DNA of 64,000 nt from Fimbriimonadaceae bacterium (GTDB lineage: Bacteria; Armatimonadota; UBA10988). The notes under the pieces are model-generated. The model worked only from the letters and a program-made list of their open reading frames with translations, had not been told where the DNA came from and made no database searches. The stretch covers positions 124,001-188,000 of the forward strand of contig JADZEX010000041.1 in assembly GCA_020850355.1 (NCBI GenBank). The letters run 5' to 3'. Each line of letters starts with the position of its first letter. Positions within the stretch are counted from its first letter, which is position 1. This document shows, in pieces, positions 24,209-32,535 of the stretch. A program made the translations under genes and the position numbers.

Positions 24209-26497
24209 ATGCTCGTCATCTGGGGTTGTCTGTTGCTGACCGCCACGCCGCCGCCCGACGCTGTGGTGCTGGACCACCTGCTGCCGCGTCCGCGGCAAGT
24301 CCAGCTCCACGGCTGGCGCCCGTTACCGGCCGGTCTGGGCTACCGCGGGGCCAACCTGGGTGCCGCCGTCGCCGCCGTGGCGTGGCCGCTGCGACAGTAC
24401 AACGCCACCCGGACCACCGACGTGGCAAGGCTGGAGCTGCGTCTGTCCGCCGACGGGCTGCCCTCGGCCGCCGGCGCCTACCGCATCGAGCCGACCGCCG
24501 ACGGCCTGCGGCTGCAGGCGCGCGAGGTCGGCGGCCTGGTCAACGCGGCGCAGACCATCGCCCAACTGATCGCCGCCCGCGGCGAGCCCTGGAGCTTGCC
24601 GCAGGTCACCGTGCTGGACTGGCCGGCCCTCCCGGAGCGCGGCTTCTGGGGCGGCGATGCCAGCAGCGACCTCGACTGGCTGGCGGCGCGCAAGTTCAAC
24701 CTGCTCGAAGTCCACGGCGAACTCGGCTTTGCCGCCGACGGCACGCCGACTGCCAAGCTGCCGCCCGCCCTGTTGGAGAAGGCCCGCCTGAGCGGCATTC
24801 AGGTCGTGCCGATCCTCCACCACCTCGAGCAGCTCGCGCCGACCGGCCTCTTTCGAGTGCATCCCGAGCTCGCCGGCGGCGGCGCCCATGGCGGCAGCAC
24901 CGGCCAGACGCTGGTACGGCTCGATCACCCCAATCTGGCGCCGGTGATCACCCGCTGGATGAGCGACTTGCTGCGCCTGCCTGACGTCCGCGCGCTGACG
25001 GTTTGGCTGGCCGAAGAGGGCTCCGGCAATGCGCTGCAGGATGCCACGCAGAACCCGTTCGTCTACGAGGCGCTGCTGGTCGAGCGCTGTTTCGCGGCGG
25101 CCGCCGCCGCGGCGGGCAAGCCGCAGGCCCAGCTGCGGGTGCTCACGACGCAGGCCAGCTTCAAGCACAACGAAGCGATTCTGGCGGCCCTGGCGCCGCG
25201 CACCGCGGTGATCCACTACGACGGTGGGCGGACCTATAACAGCGCCCGCAAACCGGTCTTGGAGCCCTACTTCCAGCCCTGGGCCGCCGCGGGGCACCAT
25301 CTTGGCGTGTGCCCCATCCTGACGGCCGACTGGCGCGGCGTGGCGCCCTGGCACGGCGCCGAGTTCATCCAGGAGCGCTTCCGCAACTTCGCGGCGTGCG
25401 CGGTCCAGACGCTGGTCGGCTACGCCCCCCCGGCCCGGCGGTTCTACGACTTCCTGCTGGAGGCGTCGGCGCAGTACGCCTGGAACCCCGAGGCGATGTC
25501 GCCCGCCGAGTTCGCCCGCGCCTATGCCGTGCGCCACAACCTGCGCGACGCCGCGGCCTTCGCCGAGTGGGCGACGCTGACCGGGCCGATCGGCCAGGAC
25601 CTGTACGGCTCGCGCGTGATCGTCTCGTGGTGCTACGGCAGCTCGATCGGCACGGCCAATCGCGGCGGGCTGAAGTTCGGCGAGGGTGTTCTGGCCGAGT
25701 ACCGCGATGCAGCGCACCTGGCCGACAACCTCACCAAACTACGGCGCGCCGCGGCCCTGGCCGACCAGCTCGGGATGCCGCAGTTGCAGCACGAGACCGC
25801 CGTGCTGAGCGGCTGGACCAGCCTGCTGGAACTGCTCTGGCAGCTCAACGCCCTGCTCCCGCAGGCCGCCAAGCTTGAGCCGGCCCAACGCCAGCAGGTC
25901 GCCGATCTGCTCCGCCGCTTCGACGACACCGCCGACGCCACCAAGGCTGCCCTCCACGCCTGGGGCCTGGGCGTGCTGGCAGCCGGCGAGGCCGCGCCCA
26001 GCCGCTGGGAAGACACCCAGGACGCCATCGCCAAACAGGCCACCGAGCTGGCTGCGCTGGGCGAAGCGCTGGGCTTCCCCGACACCAAGAAGGCCTACCG
26101 CCGGACCAAGATCGGCGGCTGGAAGACCGCCGACTTCAACGCCGGTGAAGCCAGGCTGAGCCTCGACGTCACCAGTCGGGTGGTCGACGCCGGGACCTAC
26201 GAGGCCGAGTTCCAGTGGAGCAACGGCCTGCTCGGCCTGAACGTCCGCGAGGTCACCCTGCAGGCCCTGCGCGGCGATGACGAAACGACGCTGCAGGTGC
26301 TCGCCACGGACCGCCACGACAGCCACTGCGGCGCCTGGAACAAAGGCCACCTCTACCGTCTGCCGCTGGCCAAGGTTGAGCCCGGTACCACGTACCGCCT
26401 GCTGATCCGCTGCGTGGCCGGCGATCCGCAGCGGCCCGAAGCCGACCGCACCAGCAATGGCGACGTCTTCTTCCGCAAGCTACCCGCAGCGCCGTAA
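24209..26497 (+). CDS. Exported GH20-like protein (chitobiase N-domain plus TIM barrel)
   Basis: The 762-residue product has a signal peptide (MLVIWGCLLLTATPPPDA). Next comes a GH20b-like alpha/beta domain (about 18-135; GAYRIEPTADGLRLQAREVGG and NAAQTIAQLI are typical), then a barrel starting WPALPERGFWGGDAS and a helical region. A C-terminal beta domain closes the protein. The usual GH20 HxGGDE motif is absent, and the only acidic pair at the expected place is in VWLAEEGSG. It may act on another hexosaminide or be non-catalytic. I chose ATG at 24209 because CCGGAG lies 7 bases upstream. An in-frame ATG 60 bases earlier would overlap ribF's start. Confidence 0.82.
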   Translation: MLVIWGCLLLTATPPPDAVVLDHLLPRPRQVQLHGWRPLPAGLGYRGANLGAAVAAVAWPLRQYNATRTTDVARLELRLSADGLPSAAGAYRIEPTADGLRLQAREVGGLVNAAQTIAQLIAARGEPWSLPQVTVLDWPALPERGFWGGDASSDLDWLAARKFNLLEVHGELGFAADGTPTAKLPPALLEKARLSGIQVVPILHHLEQLAPTGLFRVHPELAGGGAHGGSTGQTLVRLDHPNLAPVITRWMSDLLRLPDVRALTVWLAEEGSGNALQDATQNPFVYEALLVERCFAAAAAAAGKPQAQLRVLTTQASFKHNEAILAALAPRTAVIHYDGGRTYNSARKPVLEPYFQPWAAAGHHLGVCPILTADWRGVAPWHGAEFIQERFRNFAACAVQTLVGYAPPARRFYDFLLEASAQYAWNPEAMSPAEFARAYAVRHNLRDAAAFAEWATLTGPIGQDLYGSRVIVSWCYGSSIGTANRGGLKFGEGVLAEYRDAAHLADNLTKLRRAAALADQLGMPQLQHETAVLSGWTSLLELLWQLNALLPQAAKLEPAQRQQVADLLRRFDDTADATKAALHAWGLGVLAAGEAAPSRWEDTQDAIAKQATELAALGEALGFPDTKKAYRRTKIGGWKTADFNAGEARLSLDVTSRVVDAGTYEAEFQWSNGLLGLNVREVTLQALRGDDETTLQVLATDRHDSHCGAWNKGHLYRLPLAKVEPGTTYRLLIRCVAGDPQRPEADRTSNGDVFFRKLPAAP

Positions 26498-26650
26498 CGC
26501 GGCGCACCAGCTCCACCAACGGGGATCACCAGCCTCCGGCGGCGTCGCGCCGAAGGGCGACGGTGTCCAACGGCCGGCTGGCGCAATACCGGCACGGCCG
26601 GGCGGGAACGCCCGTTTCGGCGAGGGACTGGCCGGGGCTGGCCGGGGTGG

Positions 26651-26956
26651 CTAAGCCGGCGAGCTGACGCCGTCGGTCTGCCCGGCCGCCCGCACCAGCG
26701 TCTCGTACTGCGCCGCGTGCTGGGCCCAGAGGCGGTCAGCCAGCTTGATGCGCTGCAGACGCGGCGTGGTGGCGTGGGCCAAGTCGACGGCAGTGTAAAA
26801 CGGCTCAGTGTGGTAACCCAACTCACGGCGCTGGCGCCAGCGCGCCCGTGTCTGCGCGATGGCCGCCGCCGCCTGGTCCGGCGATAAGCCGAGAATCTCC
26901 ACCAGACAGATCTCGACCAGCCTCCAATAGCGCTCTTGTTGCTGTCGCTCAGTCAT
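26651..26956 (-). CDS. Small partner protein of the DUF3990 gene (candidate antitoxin)
   Basis: The 101-residue soluble, mostly helical protein overlaps the end of the ADP-ribosyltransferase-like gene by 8 bases. It has its own GAGGA Shine-Dalgarno inside that gene. It contains ICLVEILGLSPDQAAAAI and YHTEPFYTAVDLAH. This order (a helix, then a short Phe/Tyr-rich turn) loosely resembles the DUF3791 partners known to sit beside DUF3990 genes, but the match is too weak for a family call. There is no DNA-binding motif. The overlap and order (toxin first, partner second) suggest an antitoxin or immunity role, which is inference. Confidence 0.65.
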   Translation of the reverse strand: MTERQQQERYWRLVEICLVEILGLSPDQAAAAIAQTRARWRQRRELGYHTEPFYTAVDLAHATTPRLQRIKLADRLWAQHAAQYETLVRAAGQTDGVSSPA

Positions 26957-27512
26957 CGGTCGTCCTCAGCGGCTGCCGGCACAGGATGCCCTTGGGTGCA
27001 GTATCGAGCAATCGCGCCGCGGCGGCGGTGTGAATCGAGACCTGGTCGAAGCCTGCAAAGGCTTGGCGTCGGCGCCAGTCCCGCGACACCGGGCCGCCGA
27101 TCAGATCATACCACGGCTCGTCGCTGCCTGGACGATGCGAACCACCGTCACGACAGTGTGCGACGAGGCGCCAGTAGTCGGCGGCGGCGGGGCCGGCGTG
27201 CAGTAGGAAGAACATGACCTGCAGCAGAGCTGCCGCGTCTCTCGCCACTTCAAACCAGACCACTGCCGGCGGCGACTTGGCCCCTTCTTCGAAGGCCGCC
27301 CGGCGGGCCCAGTGCCAGGCCTGCCGCAGGTTGGTGGTGGTATAGAAGCCGCGGCCGAAGTCCAGACTGTCGCGCCCCACCTCGAGATCGATCCCAGCCA
27401 CGACGCTGTCCGCACAGCTTCGTGTGGTGCCGTGGTAGAGCAGCCAGTTCGGGACCGGCGGCCTGGTTGGTTCGTTGGCAGACAACTCCACCACTCCGAT
27501 CGCATCGCCCAT
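26949..27512 (-). CDS. DUF3990-like ADP-ribosyltransferase-fold protein (candidate toxin)
   Basis: The 187-residue protein matches the DUF3990 pattern, a family of the ADP-ribosyltransferase clan. It has LYHGTT with His27, LDFGRGFYTTTNLRQAWHWA with Tyr57, the WYDLIGGPVSRD segment (compare the family's VIGPVADD) and FDQVSIHTAAA with Gln157. These give an H-Y-Q triad. It would transfer ADP-ribose from NAD to an unknown target. ATG at 27512 is favoured over GTG at 27521 because GGAGGTG sits six bases before it. There is no signal peptide, so it acts in the cytoplasm. The next gene overlaps its 3' end, as in toxin-antitoxin operons. Confidence 0.8.
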   Translation of the reverse strand: MGDAIGVVELSANEPTRPPVPNWLLYHGTTRSCADSVVAGIDLEVGRDSLDFGRGFYTTTNLRQAWHWARRAAFEEGAKSPPAVVWFEVARDAAALLQVMFFLLHAGPAAADYWRLVAHCRDGGSHRPGSDEPWYDLIGGPVSRDWRRRQAFAGFDQVSIHTAAAARLLDTAPKGILCRQPLRTTDD

Positions 27513-27637
27513 CGGGCGCACCTCCGGCGAACCAGCTTGTCGGGACGCTGCCCGCCTGGCCAGCCGCGTCCGCGATCGCCCGGAGTAGCCTCTGCGCGGT
27601 CGTTAGCAGCAATGCCACACCCGGCTAGTCCACGGTC

Positions 27638-30517
27638 TCACCGCCCGTCCACCACCACCGGCCGCGATACCACGCGGGTGCCGTCCGCCAGGGCCGAGAC
27701 CAGCCGTAGAATCTGCGGGCCGCGGGGGAGCTTGGCCAGGTCGACTTCCAGCGCTGCCGGCGGGGCGGGCCAGGTGCCGAGGGCCAGGTCGCCAGCGACC
27801 AAGGTCAGTTGCGCCTGCCGCAACTCCTCGGCGACTGCCACGTCGAGGCGCAGCGGGCCGCTGGCGGTGAGGCTGGACGGGACGCCCGCCAGGCCTAGCT
27901 CGGGGCCGGGCGTGACGGTCACCCAGGCTGGTCCTCCCGGCAAATCGAGCCGCCAGGTACCCACCGGCGGCGCCCAGACGGCCGTCGCGAGCGGACCCGG
28001 CGCCAGCAGCGGCTGCGGGCCGAGGGCCGCCCGGTCGGGCAACTGGCCGAACGCCAGGCGGTCACCCAGCGCGATCCGCACCTGCCGCGGCGCCGGCAGC
28101 GGTGAGGTGTCCAGTCGCAGCGCCAGGCTGCTGGCCGGCGGGAGCGGCGCTGCTGTCCACGGCACGGGCCAGGGCATCAGGCGCAGCGGACCGGCCGCCG
28201 GCAGCGCCCGCACCCCGTCGCGCGGTTGGCCGGCGACCGTCAGCAGCGGGCCGCTGGCCGGGAACACCTGGGGCGCCTCACCCTCCCCGGCCGTCGCGAC
28301 GACCGGCACCCGCACCGCCACGGGTGGGCTGAGCAGCCGCTCGGTGCCGCGCTCGACGATGGCCGTGATCTCGTGCTCGCCGGGTGCCAGCCGGGCCGCG
28401 TCGAGCAGCAGCGCCCCACTGGCCGCGGCGCGCTGCCAGGGGATGCCGTCGACCAGCAGCAGCACCGTCTCGCCACCGGCCGCGCCGACCAGCAGCGGCG
28501 TGCTGCCAGCCAGTAGACTGCCGGCCAGCGGTGCCAGGATCCAGGCCGGAGGGGCGTCGACGACGGCCACCGCGGCGGTCCGCGTCGCCAGCGGCGTCCC
28601 ATCGCGGAGGGTCGCCGTGACCCCGATGGTCAGCGCGCCGGCGCTCGGGGTCGGCACCTCGAGCCGGTACGGCGGCTGCTCGGCGCGCTGCTCGCCAACC
28701 TGCACCGCGGCCAACTGCCCGGCCCGCGCAAACCAGTGGCCACCCACGACCTGCAGCCGCGTGCCGCGCAGCACCGTCAGCGCCTCGTCCGCTGCGACCA
28801 TCACGGCGCCTGGCAGCAGGCCGGCCGGCGGGGCGCCCGGCCGCAGGCAGGGACGCTCCTCGCGCGGCGGCACGGGCAGTTCGCAGGCCGCCGTGACGAC
28901 ATTGTCGTAGCGGTCGCGCAGCTCCAGGTCCCAACGGTGCAGGCCGCTCGGCAGCCGGCCGAGGTCGCAGGTGAGCAACGTGCTGCCCGCCAGTTCGGCG
29001 ACCTGCTGTGCGGCCTGGCGCAGCAGCAGCCGCAGCCCTGGTGAATCGTCCTGTGCCTGGATCACCCGCTGCGCCAGCAGGCCCTGCACCTGCCACTCGC
29101 CAAGGCGCAGCTCCGGCGGGTTCAGCTCGATCCCCAGCAGGCGCCCGGTCTCGGCGACCTCGGCCGGCCAGGTCGGCCGCACCTCGCGCAGGATGTTGGC
29201 TGCTGCGGCGAGGTCGCCGGCCGTCGCCAACGCCCGCGCCTGGCTGGTGGCCCAGACCGGTTGCTGCGGCTCCGCCCGGCGCAGCACGGCGTACTGCTCG
29301 GCGGCCTGGCGCGGGACCCCGGCCTCCAGCAGCGCCCGGGCCAGGGCCTGCCGACTGGCGGTGTCGTCCGGCCGGGCGCGGACGGTCTGCTCCAGCAGCG
29401 CAACCGGCCCGAAGTCCTTCCAGGCGGTCAGGTACCGCCCGACCAGTGGGTGCTGTGGATCGCGGCGCTGGATCTCGAGCAACAGCCGCCAGGCTTCGCC
29501 GACGGCGCCGCTGGCCGCCGCCTCGCGAGCGCGGTCGAGCAGCACGCGCAGGTCGGCCGGGAGGGCACTGCGCTCCAGGCGGTCGAGCAGCTCCTGGTGT
29601 TTCTGCCGCTGCGCGGCGTCGGCGTAGCTCCAGGCGCGGCGCACCGTGCGGAGGGCCTCGTCGGGCAGGCCGTCGCGCTCGTAGCGGGCCGCGTCGGCGA
29701 ACAGGTTGGCCGCCGCCACGGTCATGTCGACCCGGCTGTACTGCGCCGCCAACCGCATCGCGCTGAGGTCGTTGGGTACCAGCTCGCAGAGGTTGTCGAG
29801 CGCCAGGCGGGCCGCCGACCAGTTCCGCTCGGCTTCGGCCTGCCGGGCGGCCTGGTACAGTGTCAGCATCCGGTCGTACCGCTCACCCTCCGGCCCCTCG
29901 GTGCCGAAGGCCTCGAAGAACGCCTCGCCGGCGTTGCGGATCAGCACCACCCGCAGCCGACGCGCAGTGTCGAGGGCCAGCGCCGCGGGCGCCGGTGCAC
30001 CGTCGGCCGGGATGCAACAGGTCTTCATCCCCGCCACGATGGCCGCCGGCAGCTTGCGGTCGATGCCGCCGACCGGCAGCACGTGGCCCTGCGGGTCGAC
30101 CGCCCCGGTGAAGGCCACATCGCCGCGCACCGGCTTGTCGAGCAGCGCCGAATAGGCCGCTACCGCCACCGCCAGGCCGGCCGACGGCCCGCCGCGGGGC
30201 TGGTCGGGGTCGGGCCACGAGAAGTACAGGTCGTGCTGCTTCCAGGCCCGGTCGAAGCCGGGCGCGTCCTCGGAATGGGTCGCCAGCCAGCGCATCGCGG
30301 CGGCGATGCACCACGCCAGGTCCCGCTGCGCGATGTACCCGCCGATGGTGTACAAGCCACCGCCGGGCCGCCGGCGGGCCTGGAACGGCTCGACCCAGGC
30401 GAGGTTGCGCTCGGGAACCACCCACAGCGTGTTGGCTTCGCCGACCACGCTGTTGGCTGCCGGTACACCGGACAGGACCCCGAGCCAGGCGACCAGACCG
30501 CAGAGCATGCGCTTCAT
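27638..30517 (-). CDS. Exported Lon-type (S16) serine protease with TPR-like and Ig-like regions
   Basis: The 959-residue product starts with a signal peptide (MKRMLCGLVAWLGVLSG). Residues about 55-200 form a Lon proteolytic domain: GGPSAGLAVAVAAYSAL with Ser112, TGAVDPQGHVLPVGGIDRK with Lys155, and GMKTCCIP. The Ser-Lys spacing of 43 equals that of E. coli Lon (Ser679/Lys722). No AAA+ ATPase precedes it. A helical repeat region (about 215-460, TPR-like, e.g. ALARALLEAGVPRQAAEQYAVL) and several beta-sandwich domains follow. It is probably a periplasmic or surface ATP-independent protease. The start has only a weak Shine-Dalgarno, and ATG at 30508 is an alternative. Confidence 0.85.
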   Translation of the reverse strand: MKRMLCGLVAWLGVLSGVPAANSVVGEANTLWVVPERNLAWVEPFQARRRPGGGLYTIGGYIAQRDLAWCIAAAMRWLATHSEDAPGFDRAWKQHDLYFSWPDPDQPRGGPSAGLAVAVAAYSALLDKPVRGDVAFTGAVDPQGHVLPVGGIDRKLPAAIVAGMKTCCIPADGAPAPAALALDTARRLRVVLIRNAGEAFFEAFGTEGPEGERYDRMLTLYQAARQAEAERNWSAARLALDNLCELVPNDLSAMRLAAQYSRVDMTVAAANLFADAARYERDGLPDEALRTVRRAWSYADAAQRQKHQELLDRLERSALPADLRVLLDRAREAAASGAVGEAWRLLLEIQRRDPQHPLVGRYLTAWKDFGPVALLEQTVRARPDDTASRQALARALLEAGVPRQAAEQYAVLRRAEPQQPVWATSQARALATAGDLAAAANILREVRPTWPAEVAETGRLLGIELNPPELRLGEWQVQGLLAQRVIQAQDDSPGLRLLLRQAAQQVAELAGSTLLTCDLGRLPSGLHRWDLELRDRYDNVVTAACELPVPPREERPCLRPGAPPAGLLPGAVMVAADEALTVLRGTRLQVVGGHWFARAGQLAAVQVGEQRAEQPPYRLEVPTPSAGALTIGVTATLRDGTPLATRTAAVAVVDAPPAWILAPLAGSLLAGSTPLLVGAAGGETVLLLVDGIPWQRAAASGALLLDAARLAPGEHEITAIVERGTERLLSPPVAVRVPVVATAGEGEAPQVFPASGPLLTVAGQPRDGVRALPAAGPLRLMPWPVPWTAAPLPPASSLALRLDTSPLPAPRQVRIALGDRLAFGQLPDRAALGPQPLLAPGPLATAVWAPPVGTWRLDLPGGPAWVTVTPGPELGLAGVPSSLTASGPLRLDVAVAEELRQAQLTLVAGDLALGTWPAPPAALEVDLAKLPRGPQILRLVSALADGTRVVSRPVVVDGR

Positions 30518-30565
30518 GGGCCGCTGATTCGCAACCACCGTGGGCAGCCCTTCCCCCAAAGGCAG

Positions 30566-30593
30566 TCGGGCCCGGGACCGGTCCCGGGCCCGA
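30566..30593. repeat. Perfect 28-base palindrome
   Basis: Each half is 14 bases (TCGGGCCCGGGACC and its exact complement) with no loop. It lies between the 3' end of the Cys-rich small protein gene and the start of the S16 protease gene. It could be part of a GC-rich terminator, or a binding site for a dimeric regulator of the protease gene. Confidence 0.8.
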
Positions 30594-30598
30594 CCGAC

Positions 30599-30620
30599 GC
30601 GCTGCCGCAGGCGGCAGCGC
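30599..30620 (-). terminator. GC-rich stem-loop downstream of the Cys-rich protein gene
   Basis: A perfect inverted repeat with two 10-base arms (GCGCTGCCGC) and a 2-base centre lies 17 bases past the stop codon at 30638. There is no U-run, so it may act as a 3' stabiliser or a Rho-assisted terminator together with the adjoining 28-base palindrome. Confidence 0.5.
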
Positions 30621-30637
30621 TGTGAGCGTCCGAAACT

Positions 30638-31030
30638 CTACTGCAGGGGCGCCGCCGCCAGCACCGGGCCGGCCTTCGCCAGCTTGTCGGCGCTCAGCGC
30701 CGCGACCGCGTTGCCCGCCGTCACCCGCGCCGCCAGGCGCACCTTCAAGGCGCCGCCGACGTTGGCGAGCTGGGAGCGCACGGCGTCGCGGTCGGCCTCG
30801 CTGGCGGTGTCGCTGTAGGTCAACTCATGAAGCTGCCAGCGCAGGGCCACCCGCTTCGACTCGAGGTCCTTCAGGCTGCAGGCGCTCAGCGCACCATCGG
30901 CGCAGCCGCCGCCGGGGCAAGCCTGGACTTCCTTGACCGGTTCGCTCTGACAACCGCCGCAGCCGCCCGCGTAACTCGGCAGCGTCGCCACCAGCACCGC
31001 CGCCAGTCCGAACCAGTTGCCCCGCTTCAT
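30638..31030 (-). CDS. Small exported cysteine-rich protein (unknown)
   Basis: The 130-residue product has a signal peptide (about 1-21, GNWFGLAAVLVATLPSYAG). A cysteine/glycine cluster follows with GGCGGCQ, CPGGGCADG and SAC, giving five Cys within about 35 residues. The C-terminal half is an alpha-helical segment (residues about 55-120) with Leu/Ala heptad-like spacing. The cluster could bind a metal or form disulfides. No family recognised. The start is well supported by GAGGAG at 7 bases; upstream in-frame ATGs give no signal peptide. It stands alone, with hairpins at its 3' side. Confidence 0.65.
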   Translation of the reverse strand: MKRGNWFGLAAVLVATLPSYAGGCGGCQSEPVKEVQACPGGGCADGALSACSLKDLESKRVALRWQLHELTYSDTASEADRDAVRSQLANVGGALKVRLAARVTAGNAVAALSADKLAKAGPVLAAAPLQ

Positions 31031-31123
31031 CCCGGTCTCCTCATCGCTCGCGCTCGTCCTCGCGTCGTCAATCGCTGACCTGTGTGTCCACGTATTGTGC
31101 ACCACCAGCGACGGCTGTCCGGG

Positions 31124-31145
31124 ATCTCTTGCGCCGCTTCGCAAG
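31124..31145. repeat. Inverted repeat (8-base stem, 6-base loop)
   Basis: CTCTTGCG and CGCAAGAG flank a 6-base loop, about 85 bases downstream of the LarA-like gene and about 95 bases upstream of the Cys-rich gene. It may be a terminator for the first (no U-run) or an operator for the second. Confidence 0.5.
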
Positions 31146-31230
31146 AGTCTCGCAACAATATTTCCTGGCGGTGTAGCGCCGCGCCGGCCGTTGAGTAAGC
31201 CGGTCAGAGAGCGGGATCACGCGATGCGCG

Positions 31231-32520
31231 TCAGGGGTGCGTGAGGGGATTCGGCAGGTCGGGTAGCATGCCGGTGGCGTCGAACCGCATCGGTTGCGGG
31301 TCGCTCAACACCTGACACCGCGGGTGGTCCATCAGCTCGGGCAGCAGCGCCTCGCTGGCCCACAGCCGGTCCACCGCCAGGGTGCTGTGGACACGGATCA
31401 GCCGCAGATCGGCCGGGGCGGTGAGTCCGGTGGTGCGGCTCGCGGCGTGCAACATCCGCTGGTCAGTGGCGTAGACCAGGGGACAGCGGCCGCTCTCGGG
31501 GGCCGCGCCACAAAGCACGTTGGTGGCGGTGACCTCCCAGTCGATCTCGTCGTAGAGGCGCCGCAGGATGAAGTCGGCGAGTCCGACGCCCGTCCCGTTG
31601 CCGTGGCTCTCGGCCGTCAGGCCGCGCACCAGCACGCGCAGGATGCGCGGGACCGGCGGCGCGGAGTGGGTCTTGGCCGTGACGATGCCGGTAACGTTGG
31701 GGTCGAGCCCCGCGCCGCTGATGTTCTTGCCCATCCAATCCACCAGCAGCACGTGCAGGAACTCGCACGGCAGGCTGCCGAAGACCTCGTAGGCGTAGCG
31801 CAGCAGCGCACGCTCGTCGGCCTCGTGCGAGGCGGGCCGCACCGCGCCGACCCGCACGGTCTGGTCGTGCCCGTTTTCGACCAGGCCGATCCCCCCGAGC
31901 ACCGGCAGGGCCTCCCAGAGGGCGTCACCAACCTCCTGGAGCACGGCCGGGTAGCCGCGCTCGACGACGCGGCGGTGGGTGTCCTCAGCCGAGTGGTGTT
32001 TGCCGAGGCCGATCGCCAGCATCTTGCTGGGTCCGCTCTCAACCGGGCCCGAGAAGTCGGTATGGGGCTTGACGCGGTTGATCACCAGCAAGTGGTCCGC
32101 CGCGTGGGCCAACTGGTCGCACCACAAGGGGATCCCGCTGACGGTCCGGCCGACCGCCACGACTTCGCCTTGCGAGAGCACCGCTGCGCCGACCGCCGCG
32201 GGGGTGATGCCGTAGCTGTGAAGCACTTCCAGTTGCCCAGCCGGGGTCGCGCCGCCGTGGGAGCCCATGCACGGAAACACGAACGGCTCGGCGCCCAACG
32301 CCCGCACCTGCCGCACGGCGGCCGCGGTCACGGCGACGATGTTGGCAACGCCGCGGCTGCCTGCGGTGATCGCCACGCGCTGTCCCGACCGGATGCGCTG
32401 GGCGGCCTGCAAAGCTGCCAAGGCCTCGGCCACGGCGGCCTCCAGGTCGGCGACCGGCGTCCCGGGAAAGGTCTGCCGGACCTCAGCCAGGCGCGGCCAG
32501 GGGATCGATTGCGACGACAT
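31231..32520 (-). CDS. LarA-like (DUF2088) lactate racemase-domain protein
   Basis: The 429-residue product resembles the lactate racemase LarA superfamily. It has an N-terminal nucleotide-like region (VAITAGSRGVANI), FPCMGSHGGATP with His88, and INRVKPHTDFSGP with His153. These are followed by ESGPSKMLAIGLGKHH with Lys166 and His175/His176. They correspond in order to the His, His, Lys and His that hold the nickel-pincer cofactor in LarA. No larB, larC or larE is in the window, and the natural substrate may be another 2-hydroxy acid. A GAGGTG Shine-Dalgarno lies in the 15-base gap after the GH2 gene, so the two are cotranscribed. Confidence 0.72.
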   Translation of the reverse strand: MSSQSIPWPRLAEVRQTFPGTPVADLEAAVAEALAALQAAQRIRSGQRVAITAGSRGVANIVAVTAAAVRQVRALGAEPFVFPCMGSHGGATPAGQLEVLHSYGITPAAVGAAVLSQGEVVAVGRTVSGIPLWCDQLAHAADHLLVINRVKPHTDFSGPVESGPSKMLAIGLGKHHSAEDTHRRVVERGYPAVLQEVGDALWEALPVLGGIGLVENGHDQTVRVGAVRPASHEADERALLRYAYEVFGSLPCEFLHVLLVDWMGKNISGAGLDPNVTGIVTAKTHSAPPVPRILRVLVRGLTAESHGNGTGVGLADFILRRLYDEIDWEVTATNVLCGAAPESGRCPLVYATDQRMLHAASRTTGLTAPADLRLIRVHSTLAVDRLWASEALLPELMDHPRCQVLSDPQPMRFDATGMLPDLPNPLTHP

Positions 32521-32535
32521 CAGCGCACCTCGCGG

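Noticed and set aside
27312-28910. A 532-codon plus-strand frame
   Set aside because: It is Ser/Arg/Pro-rich, antisense to the S16 protease and ART-like genes, and has no domain.
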